Positions 52,727-61,426 of a DNA stretch of 64,000 bases are shown piece after piece (within the stretch, counting starts at the first letter, position 1; every line of letters begins with the position of its first letter). The stretch is from Thermomonas aquatica (lineage in GTDB: Bacteria > Pseudomonadota > Gammaproteobacteria > Xanthomonadales > Xanthomonadaceae). The stretch is taken from positions 1,364,001 through 1,428,000 of the forward strand of contig NZ_CP040871.1 of assembly GCF_006337105.1 (NCBI RefSeq). Direction: 5' to 3'. The notes under the pieces are model-generated. The model saw only the letters and a list, made by a program, of their open reading frames with translations. It was not told the DNA's origin and made no database searches. The translations under genes and the position numbers were made by a program.

Positions 52727-52866
52727 GCCCGACATCCGCAACCGCCGCCGGCAGACCGTCGCCGGCGCGCCGTCCGGCGATGCGCCTGGCGTTTTTTTGC
52801 AGCGCGCAACGGCCGATTAACCCGCCGACCGTATCATCCGCAACATTCGCAGACGCGGGAACACGC

Positions 52867-53940
52867 ATGACCCTGGCGGCCAGTTTCGAGATCGAATACC
52901 TGCAATACCTCAAGCCGGACGGCACCCTGGCCGCCCCGCTTCCTGCGGCCGTGCCCAATGCCGAAGCGCTGTTGCCGCTGTTCAAGCAGATGCTGTTCGT
53001 GCGCACCTTCGACAGCAAGGCGATCGCCCTACAGCGCACCGGCAAGCTCGGCACCTACGCCGCCTGCCTGGGCCACGAGGCCACCCACGTCGGCATCGGC
53101 GCCTCGATGCAGCCGGAAGACGTGTTCGCGCCCAGCTACCGCGAGTACGGCGCGCAGTTCATGCGCGGCGTGCGCCCGCGCGAGGTGCTGCTGTACTGGG
53201 GCGGCGACGAGCGCGGCAACGATTTCGAAGGCCCGCGCAACGACTACCCGTGGTGCGTGCCGATCTCCACCCAATGCCTGATGGCCGCAGGCGCCGCGCT
53301 GGCGTTCAAGCTGCGCGGCGAAAAACGCGTCGCGGTGGCGACCTGCGGCGACGGCGGCTCGTCGAAGACCGATTTCTACGCCGCGGTGAATTCCGCCGGC
53401 GCGTACTCGTTGCCGGTGGTGCTGTGCGTGATCAACAACGGCTGGGCGATCAGTGTGCCGCGCAAGGCGCAGACCGGCGCGCAGACGCTGGCGCAGAAGG
53501 GCCTGGCCGGCGGCCTGGCCTGCCTGCAGGTGGACGGCAACGACCTGGTCGCGGTACTGGAAGCGATGCGCCGCGCGCACGAACGCGCGCGCAACGGCGA
53601 GGGCGGCAGCGTGATCGAGTTCATGACCTATCGCCTGCACGACCACACCACCGCCGACGATGCGCGCCGTTACCGCGGCGAGGACGAAGTGAAGGCGGCA
53701 TGGCTGAAGGAACCGTTCCTGCGCCTGCGCAAGTTCCTCACCGACCAGAAGTTGTGGGACGAGGAACAGGAAAAAACTTGGGTGGAAGAGTGCGGCAAGT
53801 TGGTCGATGTCGAGATCAATGCCTACCTCGAAACCCCGGTGCAGCCGGTGGAGGCGATGTTCGATTACCTGTACGGCGACATGCCGGCCGAGGTGCTCGC
53901 ACAACGCGAACAGGCCATCGCCGCGGAGGGCCGGGCATGA
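52867..53940 (+). CDS. pdhA: 2-oxoacid dehydrogenase E1 component, alpha subunit (PDH-type)
   Basis: A 357-residue thiamine diphosphate enzyme subunit. TPP-binding signature GDGGSSKTDFYAAVNSAGAY (Gly-Asp-Gly start) and VLCVINNGWAISVPR follow the family; EATHVGIGASMQ and PSYREYGAQFMRG are in the N-terminal part. First gene of the E1alpha-E1beta-E2 operon, joined to the next by an ATGA overlap. It should decarboxylate pyruvate or a branched-chain 2-oxoacid; the sequence does not fully separate PDH from BCKDH, though PDH is usual in this family. Confidence 0.88.
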   Translation: MTLAASFEIEYLQYLKPDGTLAAPLPAAVPNAEALLPLFKQMLFVRTFDSKAIALQRTGKLGTYAACLGHEATHVGIGASMQPEDVFAPSYREYGAQFMRGVRPREVLLYWGGDERGNDFEGPRNDYPWCVPISTQCLMAAGAALAFKLRGEKRVAVATCGDGGSSKTDFYAAVNSAGAYSLPVVLCVINNGWAISVPRKAQTGAQTLAQKGLAGGLACLQVDGNDLVAVLEAMRRAHERARNGEGGSVIEFMTYRLHDHTTADDARRYRGEDEVKAAWLKEPFLRLRKFLTDQKLWDEEQEKTWVEECGKLVDVEINAYLETPVQPVEAMFDYLYGDMPAEVLAQREQAIAAEGRA

Positions 53941-54926
53941 GCGAGGCGCAACCGATTGCATTGATCGAGGCGATCACCCAGGCGCTGGCCTATGAATTGC
54001 GCAACGACAACAGCGTGGTCGTGCTGGGCGAGGACGTCGGCGTCAACGGCGGCGTGTTCCGCGCCACCGCCGGCCTGTCCGCCACCTTCGGCCCCGAGCG
54101 CATCCTCGATACGCCGCTGGACGAGACCACCATCGCCGGCCTCACCGTCGGCATGGCCTCGCAAGGCATGAAGCCCGTCGCCGAGGCGCAGTTCGACGGC
54201 TTCATGTACCCGATGGTCGATTTCATCGTCTGCCACGCCGCGCGCATGCGCTACCGCACCCGCGGCCGCCTGACCTGCCCGATGGTGCTGCGCGTGCCGT
54301 GGGGCGGCGGCATCCGCGCGCCGGAACATCATTCGGAAGCCAACGAATCCATCTTCACCAACGTGCCGGGGTTGCGCGTGGTGATGCCGTCGTCGCCGCA
54401 GCGCGCCTACGGCCTGCTGCTGGCCGCGATCCGCGACCCGGATCCGGTGATCTACATGGAACCCAAGCGCATCTACCGGCAGTACAAGGAACTGGTGCCG
54501 GACGATGGCGAGGCGCTGCCGCTGGACGTCTGCTACGTGCTGCGCGACGGCTCCGATGTCACCCTGGTCACGTGGGGCGCGCAGGTCAAGGAAACGCTGG
54601 AAGCCGCCGAGAAACTCGCCGCCGACGGCATCAGCGCGGAAGTGATCGACGTCGCCACGCTCAAGCCGCTGGACTTCGCCACCATCGCCGAATCGATCGC
54701 CAAGACCGGCCGCTGCGTGATCGTGCACGAAGCGGCGAAGACCGCCGGCTTCGGCGCCGAAGTCGCCGCGCGCTGCGCCGAGGAATGCATGTTCGACCTG
54801 GTCGCCCCGGTCGAGCGCGTCACCGGCTACGACACCCACATCCCGCTGTTCCGGCTGGAAATGAAGTACCTGCCGAGCACCGACAAGATCATCGCCGCCG
54901 CCAAGCGCGCGATGGCGCATTCGTAA
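53937..54926 (+). CDS. pdhB: 2-oxoacid dehydrogenase E1 component, beta subunit (PDH-type)
   Basis: A 329-residue partner of the preceding gene: GEDVGVNGGVFRATAGL, then PLDETTIAGLTVGMASQG and CPMVLRVPWGGGIRAPEHHS are typical E1beta segments. VIYMEPKRIYR and a C-terminal transketolase-C domain (DVTLVTWGAQVKETLEAAE; FRLEMKYLPS) complete it. Start overlaps the alpha-subunit stop (ATGA). With the alpha subunit it forms a heterotetramer that passes acetyl groups to the lipoyl E2. Confidence 0.9.
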   Translation: MSEAQPIALIEAITQALAYELRNDNSVVVLGEDVGVNGGVFRATAGLSATFGPERILDTPLDETTIAGLTVGMASQGMKPVAEAQFDGFMYPMVDFIVCHAARMRYRTRGRLTCPMVLRVPWGGGIRAPEHHSEANESIFTNVPGLRVVMPSSPQRAYGLLLAAIRDPDPVIYMEPKRIYRQYKELVPDDGEALPLDVCYVLRDGSDVTLVTWGAQVKETLEAAEKLAADGISAEVIDVATLKPLDFATIAESIAKTGRCVIVHEAAKTAGFGAEVAARCAEECMFDLVAPVERVTGYDTHIPLFRLEMKYLPSTDKIIAAAKRAMAHS

Positions 54927-54935
54927 GGACCCCGC

Positions 54936-56270
54936 ATGTCGAAGAAATTCCTGCTCCCCGACCTCGGCGAAGGCCTGCCGGACGCGACCATCGTCGAGTG
55001 GTACGTCAAGGAAGGCGACACCATCCGCCTGGACGACAACCTGGTGTCGATGGAAACCGCCAAGGCGGTGGTCGACGTGCCCTCGCCGGTCAGCGGCAAG
55101 GTGCTGAAGCTCGCCGGCGCGGCGGGCGACATCATCGTCACCGGCACGATGCTGGCCGAGTTCGAGGTCGATCCCAACCTGCCGCAGCGCGCGGAAGGCC
55201 AGGACACCGGCCACCACCACGGCCCGTCGCACGACACACCGAAGCCGGCCGCCGCGCCCGCACCTGCCGCGAAAGCGGACGGCGATGCCGGCACCGTGGT
55301 CGGCGCGATGCAGGTCGGCGATGCGGTCGTCACGCAGGCCGCGGTCGCGGTCGGCGGGGTCAAGGCGATGCCGGCGGTGCGCGCGATGGCGCGCAAGCTC
55401 GGCGTCGATATCGCCCGCGTCGCGCCCAGCGGCGCCGACGGCACGGTGACGATGGACGACGTGAAGCGCGCCGCGGCCGACGGTTCGGCCAAACCGGGCG
55501 CTGCGCCTGCTCGTGCCGGCGCGCAAATCGCGGCCGCACCTGTCGCCGCACCCGCACCCGTCCCCGCATCGCGCAGCACGCTCTCGCAAAGCGGCAAGCC
55601 GATGCGCACCCAGCCGCCGGGCGTGGCCGCGACCGGCCAGCCGGAACAACTCAAGGGCGTGCGCCGCAACATGGCCCGCGTCATGGCCGATGCGCACGCG
55701 CAGGTGGTGCCGACCACGCTGGTCGATGACGCCGACCTGCACGCCTGGAGCGGTCGCCAGGACATCACCGCACGGCTGGTCCGCGCCATCGTCGCCGCCT
55801 GCAAGGCGGTACCCGCGCTCAACGCCTGGTTCGACGGCGCCAACCTCACCCGCACCCTGCACCCGCACGTCGACATCGGCATCGCGGTGGACACCGACGA
55901 CGGCCTGTTCGTGCCCGCGCTGCGCAATGCCGACATGCTGGATGCCGGCGGCGTGCGCGCCGCGATCAAGCGCCTGCGCGCGCAGGTCGAGGATCGTTCG
56001 ATCCCCTCCGGCGAACTCAGCGGCTACACCATCTCGCTCAGCAACTTCGGCATGCTCGCCGGCCGCTACGCGACGCCGGTGGTGGTGCCGCCGTGCGTGG
56101 CGATCGTCGGTGCCGGCAAGCTGTCGCACGACGTGGTCGCGGTGATGGGCGGCATCGAAGTGCACCGGCGCATGCCGATCTCGCTGACCTTCGACCACCG
56201 CGCCTGCACCGGCGGCGAGGCGGCACGCTTCCTCGCCGCGCTGCTGGACGACCTCGCCCAGCCGAGCTGA
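54936..56270 (+). CDS. pdhC: Dihydrolipoamide acyltransferase (E2)
   Basis: A 444-residue E2. The N-terminal lipoyl domain has SMETAKAVVDVPSP with the lipoylated Lys, followed by an Ala/Pro-rich linker. The peripheral E1/E3-binding domain is at about 142-180 (VKAMPAVRAMARKLGVDIA). The C-terminal catalytic domain contains the HxxxD-type active site in TFDHRACTGGEAARF. Nine bases after E1beta, so part of the same operon. No E3 gene is in the window. Confidence 0.9.
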   Translation: MSKKFLLPDLGEGLPDATIVEWYVKEGDTIRLDDNLVSMETAKAVVDVPSPVSGKVLKLAGAAGDIIVTGTMLAEFEVDPNLPQRAEGQDTGHHHGPSHDTPKPAAAPAPAAKADGDAGTVVGAMQVGDAVVTQAAVAVGGVKAMPAVRAMARKLGVDIARVAPSGADGTVTMDDVKRAAADGSAKPGAAPARAGAQIAAAPVAAPAPVPASRSTLSQSGKPMRTQPPGVAATGQPEQLKGVRRNMARVMADAHAQVVPTTLVDDADLHAWSGRQDITARLVRAIVAACKAVPALNAWFDGANLTRTLHPHVDIGIAVDTDDGLFVPALRNADMLDAGGVRAAIKRLRAQVEDRSIPSGELSGYTISLSNFGMLAGRYATPVVVPPCVAIVGAGKLSHDVVAVMGGIEVHRRMPISLTFDHRACTGGEAARFLAALLDDLAQPS

Positions 56271-56272
56271 CG

Positions 56273-56644
56273 ATGCTGCGGGCGCTGGTGCCGATGCTGC
56301 GGGTGCCGGACGTACCGGCGGCGCTGGCGTGGTACCGCGAGGTGCTCGGCTTCCGCAGCGATGAAGATGGCAGCACAGGCTGGGCCACGCTGCAGCGCGA
56401 CGGCATCGCGTTGATGCTGTCCGCCTTCAACGCGCACGAAGGCGACGCCGCGCCCGCGTTCACCGGCTCGCTGTACCTGCGCTGCGACGATGTCGACGGC
56501 TGGTGGTCGCGGCTGCAGGGCGCCGCGCGCGTCTGCTATCCGATCGAGGATTTCGCTTACGGCATGCGCGAATTCGCGATCTACGACTGCAACGGCTTCC
56601 TGCTGCAATTCGGCCAGCCGATCGCCAGGGAGGCTGCGCCATGA
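56273..56644 (+). CDS. VOC-family (glyoxalase/bleomycin-resistance-like) protein
   Basis: A 123-residue protein with one VOC fold: MLRVPDVPAALAWYREVLGF at the start, GIALMLSAF in the middle and FAIYDCNGFLLQFGQ at the end, as in bleomycin-resistance and glyoxalase-like proteins. Only two bases after the E2 stop and overlapping the next gene by ATGA. Substrate unknown. Confidence 0.8.
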   Translation: MLRALVPMLRVPDVPAALAWYREVLGFRSDEDGSTGWATLQRDGIALMLSAFNAHEGDAAPAFTGSLYLRCDDVDGWWSRLQGAARVCYPIEDFAYGMREFAIYDCNGFLLQFGQPIAREAAP

Positions 56645-57027
56645 GCCATCGCAGCCGCCTGTCCGGCTTCATCAGCGACTGCAAGACCGACGACCTCGAT
56701 GCCGCCGCCGATTTCTGGGCGCAGGCGCTGGGCTGCCGCATCGCCGACCGCGCTGCCGGCGACGAGACCGCGGAATACCAGATGCTCGGCGACACGCCCG
56801 GCGACCTGCACATCGAAGTGCAGAAGGTCGAGCATCCGTCGCGCGTGCACCTCGACATCGAGGCGGACGACATCGATGCCGAAGCGGATCGCCTGCAGAG
56901 ACTCGGGGCGAGGAAGATCGCCTTCGTGAAGCGCTGGTGGGTGATGGAAGCGCCGACCGGGCAGCGCTTCTGCGTGGTCAGGATGAAATATCCCGAGCGC
57001 GGCGCGGCGCCGAAGACCTGGGATTGA
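56641..57027 (+). CDS. VOC-family protein, glyoxalase-like
   Basis: A 128-residue second VOC protein: DCKTDDLDAAADFWAQALG, HLDIEADDIDAEADRLQRLG and MEAPTGQRFCVVRM are typical. Coupled to the previous VOC gene by the four-base overlap. Resembles the glyoxalase_6-type family. Function unknown; the pair may have arisen by duplication but the two are much diverged. Confidence 0.8.
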   Translation: MSHRSRLSGFISDCKTDDLDAAADFWAQALGCRIADRAAGDETAEYQMLGDTPGDLHIEVQKVEHPSRVHLDIEADDIDAEADRLQRLGARKIAFVKRWWVMEAPTGQRFCVVRMKYPERGAAPKTWD

Positions 57028-57339
57028 TCAGGCGCTCGCCAGCAGCTTGCGGCGCAGGAAGAACGCCGTCGTGAGCACCGCCAGGAACACGCCGTAACCG
57101 ACCGAAGTCGCCAGGATCTGCGGCCACAGCTGGCCGTGGCTGCGGTCGGCGAAACCGAAGCTCCAGTACAGGCTGGCCAGGCAGGCCGCAAACGCCAGCA
57201 GCAAGGCGGCCGAATCGAAGCGCGCGCGCGCGACGTTGCGCGGCTGGCGCGGATACAGCCAGTACAACGCGGCCAGGATCAGGAACCACGGCGCGAACAG
57301 GACCAGCGCCAGCGCGGGCATCGCGGCGACGTTGTTCAC
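57028..57339 (-). CDS. Small membrane protein next to trpS
   Basis: A 103-residue protein with three membrane segments (ALALVLFAPWFLILAALYWLY; SAALLLAFAACLASLYWSFG; SVGYGVFLAVLTTAFFL). Its start overlaps the trpS stop by four bases, so the two are co-translated. No family role is known. Confidence 0.6.
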   Translation of the reverse strand: MNNVAAMPALALVLFAPWFLILAALYWLYPRQPRNVARARFDSAALLLAFAACLASLYWSFGFADRSHGQLWPQILATSVGYGVFLAVLTTAFFLRRKLLASA

Positions 57340-58658
57340 GCCTTGCCGGCCTCGCCTTCCAGCTGCGCGGCGACGAAGGCGGCCAGCGCCGCATTCACGT
57401 CCTCGTCGGTCACGCCCTCGCCGAGCGAGAAATCGCTGGCGCCGTCGCCGATTTCGCCCGACTTGATCGCGGCGATGCGCTGGCCGGCGTCGCGCGGCGA
57501 GGCGAAGCCCACGCTCTGCAGCAAAACGCGCTCGCCCTGCACCAGCTTGAAATAGAACTTGCCGTCGGCGTCGCGGTATTGCTTGAACGCAGGCAACGTG
57601 GCGTCCGCCGCTTTCTTCGCCGACTTCGCTTCGACGGTCGCGGCCTGCGACAGGTCGCGCAGGCCCACCGCCTCACGCAGGCGCAGCAGCGCCGGCGTTG
57701 CGTGCGCGGCACGCAGGCGCGCGGCGCCGTCGCGCAGGATCGCCTCGATCTCGTCCGGCTTCGCCATCAGCGCCTCGTACTTCTCGCGCAGCGGCGCGAC
57801 TTCGGCATCGATGCGCTCGAACAACTGCTGCTTGGCATCGCCCCAGCCGATGCCGTCGGCGAACGCCTGCGCGAACGCCGCGGTCTGTTCCTTGCTGGCG
57901 AACGCCTGGTAAAACTGGAACAGCGCCGAACCTTCGGTGTCCTTCGGCTCGCCCGGCATGCGCGAGTCGGTGAGGATGCCGGCGATCAGCTTCTTCAGTT
58001 CCGCACGCGGCGCGAACATCGGGATGGTGTTGTCGTAGCTCTTGCTCATCTTGCGTCCGTCGAGGCCGGGCAAGGTCGCAACAAAGTCGTCCACCGCCGC
58101 TTCCGGCAGCACGAAATATTCGTCGCCATAAACGTGGTTGAAGCGCTGGCCGAAGTCGCGCGCCATCTCGATGTGCTGCACCTGGTCGCGGCCGACCGGC
58201 ACCTTGTGCGCGTTGAACAGCAGGATGTCGGCGGCCATCAGCACCGGGTACATGAACAGCCCGGCGGTGATGCCGGCATCGTCGTCCTCGCCCTCGGCAC
58301 GGTTCTTGTCCACCGCCGCCTTGTAGGCATGCGCGCGGTTGAGGATGCCCTTGCCGGCCACGCAGGTCAGCAGCCAGGTCAGCTCCGGGATCTCCGGCAC
58401 GTCCGACTGCCGGTAGAACCAGACCTTGTCGGGATCGAGCCCGCAGGCCAGCCAGGCCGCGGCGATCTCCAGCGTCGAACGCTGGGTGCGCGCCGGATCC
58501 TGCGCCTTGATCAGGCTGTGGTAGTCGGCGAGGAAGTAGAAGCTCTCCGCGTCCGGCGCGCGCGAGGCGGCAATCGCCGGGCGGATGGCGCCGACGTAGT
58601 TGCCGAGGTGCGGGGTGCCGGAGGTGGTGATGCCGGTGAGGACGCGGGTCTTGCTCAT
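57336..58658 (-). CDS. trpS: Tryptophan--tRNA ligase
   Basis: A 440-residue class I aminoacyl-tRNA synthetase, with the HIGH-like TPHLGNYVG near the start, DYHSLI, MYPVLMAADILLF and VPVGRDQVQHIEMARD, and the KMSKS loop in LDGRKMSKSYDNT. It is longer than E. coli TrpS (334): the last about 100 residues form an extra helical/beta domain (ATLPAFKQYRDADGKFYFKL) seen in xanthomonad enzymes. Start at 58658. Confidence 0.95.
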   Translation of the reverse strand: MSKTRVLTGITTSGTPHLGNYVGAIRPAIAASRAPDAESFYFLADYHSLIKAQDPARTQRSTLEIAAAWLACGLDPDKVWFYRQSDVPEIPELTWLLTCVAGKGILNRAHAYKAAVDKNRAEGEDDDAGITAGLFMYPVLMAADILLFNAHKVPVGRDQVQHIEMARDFGQRFNHVYGDEYFVLPEAAVDDFVATLPGLDGRKMSKSYDNTIPMFAPRAELKKLIAGILTDSRMPGEPKDTEGSALFQFYQAFASKEQTAAFAQAFADGIGWGDAKQQLFERIDAEVAPLREKYEALMAKPDEIEAILRDGAARLRAAHATPALLRLREAVGLRDLSQAATVEAKSAKKAADATLPAFKQYRDADGKFYFKLVQGERVLLQSVGFASPRDAGQRIAAIKSGEIGDGASDFSLGEGVTDEDVNAALAAFVAAQLEGEAGKA

Positions 58659-58781
58659 GCGGGGTGCTGGCGATTCATGCGGCGCACAGTTTAACCGGGC
58701 CGTCGTCAACCCCGTCCCGCGGCGACGCGCGTTCGCATCCGGCAAGCCCCGCGCCCCGCGCGCATCCACCGGAGAGCCGCC

Positions 58782-59591
58782 ATGCCCATCACCGCCAAGT
58801 TCGGCCGCGTCCTGCTAAGCCTCGCCATCGCCGCCACCGTCGCCTGCTCGATGCCATCGTCGGCCAGCGACCTCGTCGAAATGGACGTCATCGACCGCGA
58901 CAACGGCCAATGGCTGCCCGAATACCGCCATCGCGGCCAGGACTGGATCGCCGGGGTGCCCGGGCATCGCTATGCGGTGCGCCTGACCAATACCACTGGC
59001 CAGCGCGTGCTGGTGGTGCTGTCGGTCGATGGCGTGAATGCCGTCACCGGCCAGACCGCCGCGCCTTCGCAGGCCGGTTACGTGCTGGAGCCGTGGGAAA
59101 CCGCGGAGATCGCCGGCTGGCGCAAGTCGCTGGACGACGTCGCCCAGTTCCTGTTCACCGACCTGCCGGACAGTTATGCCGCGCGCACCGGGCGGCCGGA
59201 CGATGTCGGCGTGATCGGCATCGCCGTGTTCCGCGAGCGGCAGCTGCGGCCGCTGTATTCGCCGATGCCCTCGCCGCCGGTCGCGTCAGGCCGTGCGCGC
59301 GAGCAGGCCGCATCGAAAGCCGCGGCACCGGCGGCGGCGGACAGCGCGATGGCGGAATCCGCCCCGCAGCGCCTCGGCACCGGCCACGGCCAGCGCGAAT
59401 GGGCGCCGGTCGGGCAGACCGAATTCGTGCGCGCATCGCGCAGCCCGCAACAGCTCAGCCAGTTGCGCTATGACGATGCCGACACCCTGGCCGCGATCGG
59501 CGTGCTGACGCGGCCGTACACGCCGTATGCGCGCACCGCGCCGCGCGCGTTCCCGGAAGGCTTCGTCGCCGATCCGCCGAACCGCTGGTGA
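58782..59591 (+). CDS. Hypothetical secreted protein
   Basis: A 269-residue protein with an N-terminal signal (LLSLAIAATVACSMPSSAS); a Cys in the signal region makes a lipoprotein possible but the lipobox is weak. The mature part is a beta-rich domain (HRYAVRLTNTTGQRVLVVLS; DGVNAVTGQTAA; VGVIGIAVFRER) followed by a low-complexity Ala/Ser/Pro segment. Conserved in xanthomonads as an unnamed family, as far as I can tell. Function unknown. Confidence 0.65.
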   Translation: MPITAKFGRVLLSLAIAATVACSMPSSASDLVEMDVIDRDNGQWLPEYRHRGQDWIAGVPGHRYAVRLTNTTGQRVLVVLSVDGVNAVTGQTAAPSQAGYVLEPWETAEIAGWRKSLDDVAQFLFTDLPDSYAARTGRPDDVGVIGIAVFRERQLRPLYSPMPSPPVASGRAREQAASKAAAPAAADSAMAESAPQRLGTGHGQREWAPVGQTEFVRASRSPQQLSQLRYDDADTLAAIGVLTRPYTPYARTAPRAFPEGFVADPPNRW

Positions 59592-59613
59592 GCGCATCGG
59601 GCGCTGCAAAACG

Positions 59614-59641
59614 CAACGGGCCAGGTGTCCCTGGCCCGTTG
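59614..59641. terminator. Stem-loop between secreted protein and entericidin genes
   Basis: CAACGGGCCAGG (59614-59625) and CCTGGCCCGTTG (59630-59641) form a perfect 12-bp stem with a four-base loop. No T-run follows on the plus strand; on the minus strand it is followed by CGTTTTGC. Placed between convergent genes, it likely ends both. Confidence 0.65.
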
Positions 59642-59668
59642 TTCACGCGTGTCGGCGGCGCGCGCCGG

Positions 59669-59821
59669 TCAGCACTTGGCGTCCTTGCAGTCCTGCGCCT
59701 TCTCTTCGACCTTCTCGCCGACCTTCTGCACGTCCTTGCCCATGCCGGCGATGGTGTTGCAACCCACCAGCGCGACCATGCAGGCCAGCACCATCACGCT
59801 CCACGTACCCTTGCGCAACAT
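59669..59821 (-). CDS. Entericidin-like small lipoprotein (copy 2)
   Basis: A 50-residue lipoprotein. Signal with lipobox LVGC at residues 18-21, then NTIAGMGKDVQKVGEKVEEK and ending CKDAKC. This is the EcnA/EcnB-type mature sequence (C N T x x G x G x D). Entericidins are small membrane lipoproteins; EcnB of E. coli is a bacteriolytic stationary-phase toxin-like lipoprotein and EcnA its putative antidote. A nearly identical mature peptide is encoded at 59978-60130, while the signal peptides differ, so this is a tandem duplication. Confidence 0.85.
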   Translation of the reverse strand: MLRKGTWSVMVLACMVALVGCNTIAGMGKDVQKVGEKVEEKAQDCKDAKC

Positions 59822-59977
59822 CGGACGTTCTCCCGGGAAGACTGCGCCAGAGCTTAGCGAGCGGCCCCATGCGGCGCAAACGCGGACCCGGGAAACGAAG
59901 CGGGCCGGGATCGCTCCCGGCCCGCAGGCATCCCTGCCTCGCTCCCTCCGTGTCCTGGCGAACGCGCGGCTAGGGCA

Positions 59978-60130
59978 TCAGCACTTGGCGTCCTTGCAGT
60001 CCTCGGCCTTTTCCTCGACCTTCTCGCCGACCTTCTGCACGTCCTTGCCGGCACCGGCCATGGTGTTGCAGGCGGTCAGGTGGGTCATCGAGAACGCGGC
60101 GAGCAGCAGCAAAGCGAACAGGCGTTTCAT
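59978..60130 (-). CDS. Entericidin-like small lipoprotein (copy 1)
   Basis: A 50-residue lipoprotein: signal MKRLFALLLLAAFSMTHLTA with lipobox LTAC, mature part NTMAGAGKDVQKVGEKVEEK ending CKDAKC. It differs from the neighbouring copy in only a few mature residues. ATG at 60130 follows GGAATCC. The 156-base gap between the two genes contains no other frame. Both are read on the minus strand, away from arginase. Confidence 0.87.
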   Translation of the reverse strand: MKRLFALLLLAAFSMTHLTACNTMAGAGKDVQKVGEKVEEKAEDCKDAKC

Positions 60131-60282
60131 GGGGATTCCTCGCATGTGGGGATTCGGCCGGGATCGACGATGCCGATCCACGCGGACGATGAAACCCCAT
60201 CCAGCCGTGAAGCCGGCGTGGACTGCGTGCGGATTTGCGGAACCGCAGGTGAACCGGCCGCCCCGTTCAGGCGGCGGTGCAC

Positions 60283-61206
60283 TCAATCGCGCATCAAGGT
60301 GGACTTGCCGAACAGGCTTTCCACCAGGTCCACCGCGAGCCTGGCGGTGGCGTTGCGCTTGTCCAATGCGGGGTTCACTTCGACTAGGTCGAGCGAGCCC
60401 ATGCAGCCGGTATCGGCCACCATTTCCATGATCAGCTGGGCTTCGCGGTAGTTGATGCCGCCGGGCACGCGGGTGCCGGTGCCGGGCGCGATGCTCGGAT
60501 CCAGCATGTCCACGTCGAAGCTGACGTGCAGGTGGGTGTCGGCATCCACGCCTTCCAGCGCCTCCTCCATCGCCCGGCGCATGCCGACTTCGTCGATGTA
60601 GCGCATGTCGTAGATGTCGAGGCCGTGTTCCTGCACCAGCTTCTTCTCGCCCGGATCCACCGAACGGATGCCGATCTGCCGCACCTGGTCGGGGGTGATC
60701 GCCGGCACGTGGCCCGCCATGGTGGTCAGCGGCTCCGGGCCGAGGCCGCACAGGCAGGCCACCGGCATGCCGTGGATGTTGCCGGAGGGGGTGATCTCGC
60801 GGGTGTTGAAGTCGGCGTGCGCGTCCAGCCACAGCACGCGCAGCTTCTTGCCGGTGGCGCGGCAATGCGCGGCGACCGCGGCGATCGAACCGATGCCCAG
60901 GCAGTGGTCGCCGCCGAGCAGGATCGGCATGCGCCCGGCCTGCAGTTCGCGCGTGCTCATCTCGAACACGGCGCGGTTCCAGGCCACGACTTCCTCGAGA
61001 TGGCGATAGCCGTCGACCGGCGGGCTGGTCGGGTTGCGCGGGCCGTGCACGTCGCCGAGGTCGCGCACGTCGATGCCGCGGTCGGCGATCGCCTCGACCA
61101 GGCCGGCCACCCGCAGCGCTTCCGGCCCCATCGACACGCCCCGGCGCGAGGCGCCGATGTCGGTGGGCACGCCGAACACGGACACGGGCGGGTAACTGCG
61201 GCTCAT
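60283..61206 (-). CDS. rocF: Arginase
   Basis: A 307-residue manganese enzyme hydrolysing arginine to ornithine and urea. Metal-binding motifs: GGDHCLGIG, DAHADFN and SFDVDMLDPSIAPG; GVPTDIGASRRGVSMGPEA at the start is arginase-like rather than agmatinase-like. Full length. The C-terminal ALDKRNATARLAVDLVESLFG is also typical. Followed by the entericidin pair on the same strand, with a 152-base gap. No arginine catabolism partners are seen. Confidence 0.92.
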   Translation of the reverse strand: MSRSYPPVSVFGVPTDIGASRRGVSMGPEALRVAGLVEAIADRGIDVRDLGDVHGPRNPTSPPVDGYRHLEEVVAWNRAVFEMSTRELQAGRMPILLGGDHCLGIGSIAAVAAHCRATGKKLRVLWLDAHADFNTREITPSGNIHGMPVACLCGLGPEPLTTMAGHVPAITPDQVRQIGIRSVDPGEKKLVQEHGLDIYDMRYIDEVGMRRAMEEALEGVDADTHLHVSFDVDMLDPSIAPGTGTRVPGGINYREAQLIMEMVADTGCMGSLDLVEVNPALDKRNATARLAVDLVESLFGKSTLMRD

Positions 61207-61221
61207 CGGCGGGTCTCGAAG

Positions 61222-61297
61222 TGGTGCCGCTTGTCCGAATCGAACGGACGACCTACCGCTTACAAGGCGGTTGCTCTACCTGCTGAGCTAAAGCGGC
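61222..61297 (-). tRNA. tRNA-Thr (anticodon TGT)
   Basis: 76 bases including encoded CCA. The acceptor stem GCCGCTT pairs with AAGCGGC; D arm AGCTCAGCAGGTAGAGC, anticodon loop CTTGTAA with anticodon TGT, and T arm with GTTCGATTC. All arms pair in standard cloverleaf form. Confidence 0.95.
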
Positions 61298-61426
61298 GCA
61301 GGCAGCCATTCTAGCGACTGTGCCGGACCGGTCATAACCGGGCGTTCTGGCCGCATGACGGACCCGACGTTCCCTGCCGTCGGCCACGCGCCGAGACTGG
61401 CCGCAATTCCCAGCGGTCCGATAGGA

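Noticed and set aside
49256..52741. Minus-strand frame of 1161 codons opposite the ExeM-type gene
   Set aside because: Gly/Ala/His/Arg-rich antisense frame caused by GC-rich codon use; no start signal or domain. The plus-strand gene has a signal peptide and enzyme motifs.
61222..61297. tRNA-Thr as the island attachment site
   Set aside because: It lies 28 kb from the integrase, deep in core genes, with no repeat of its 3' end seen near the island.
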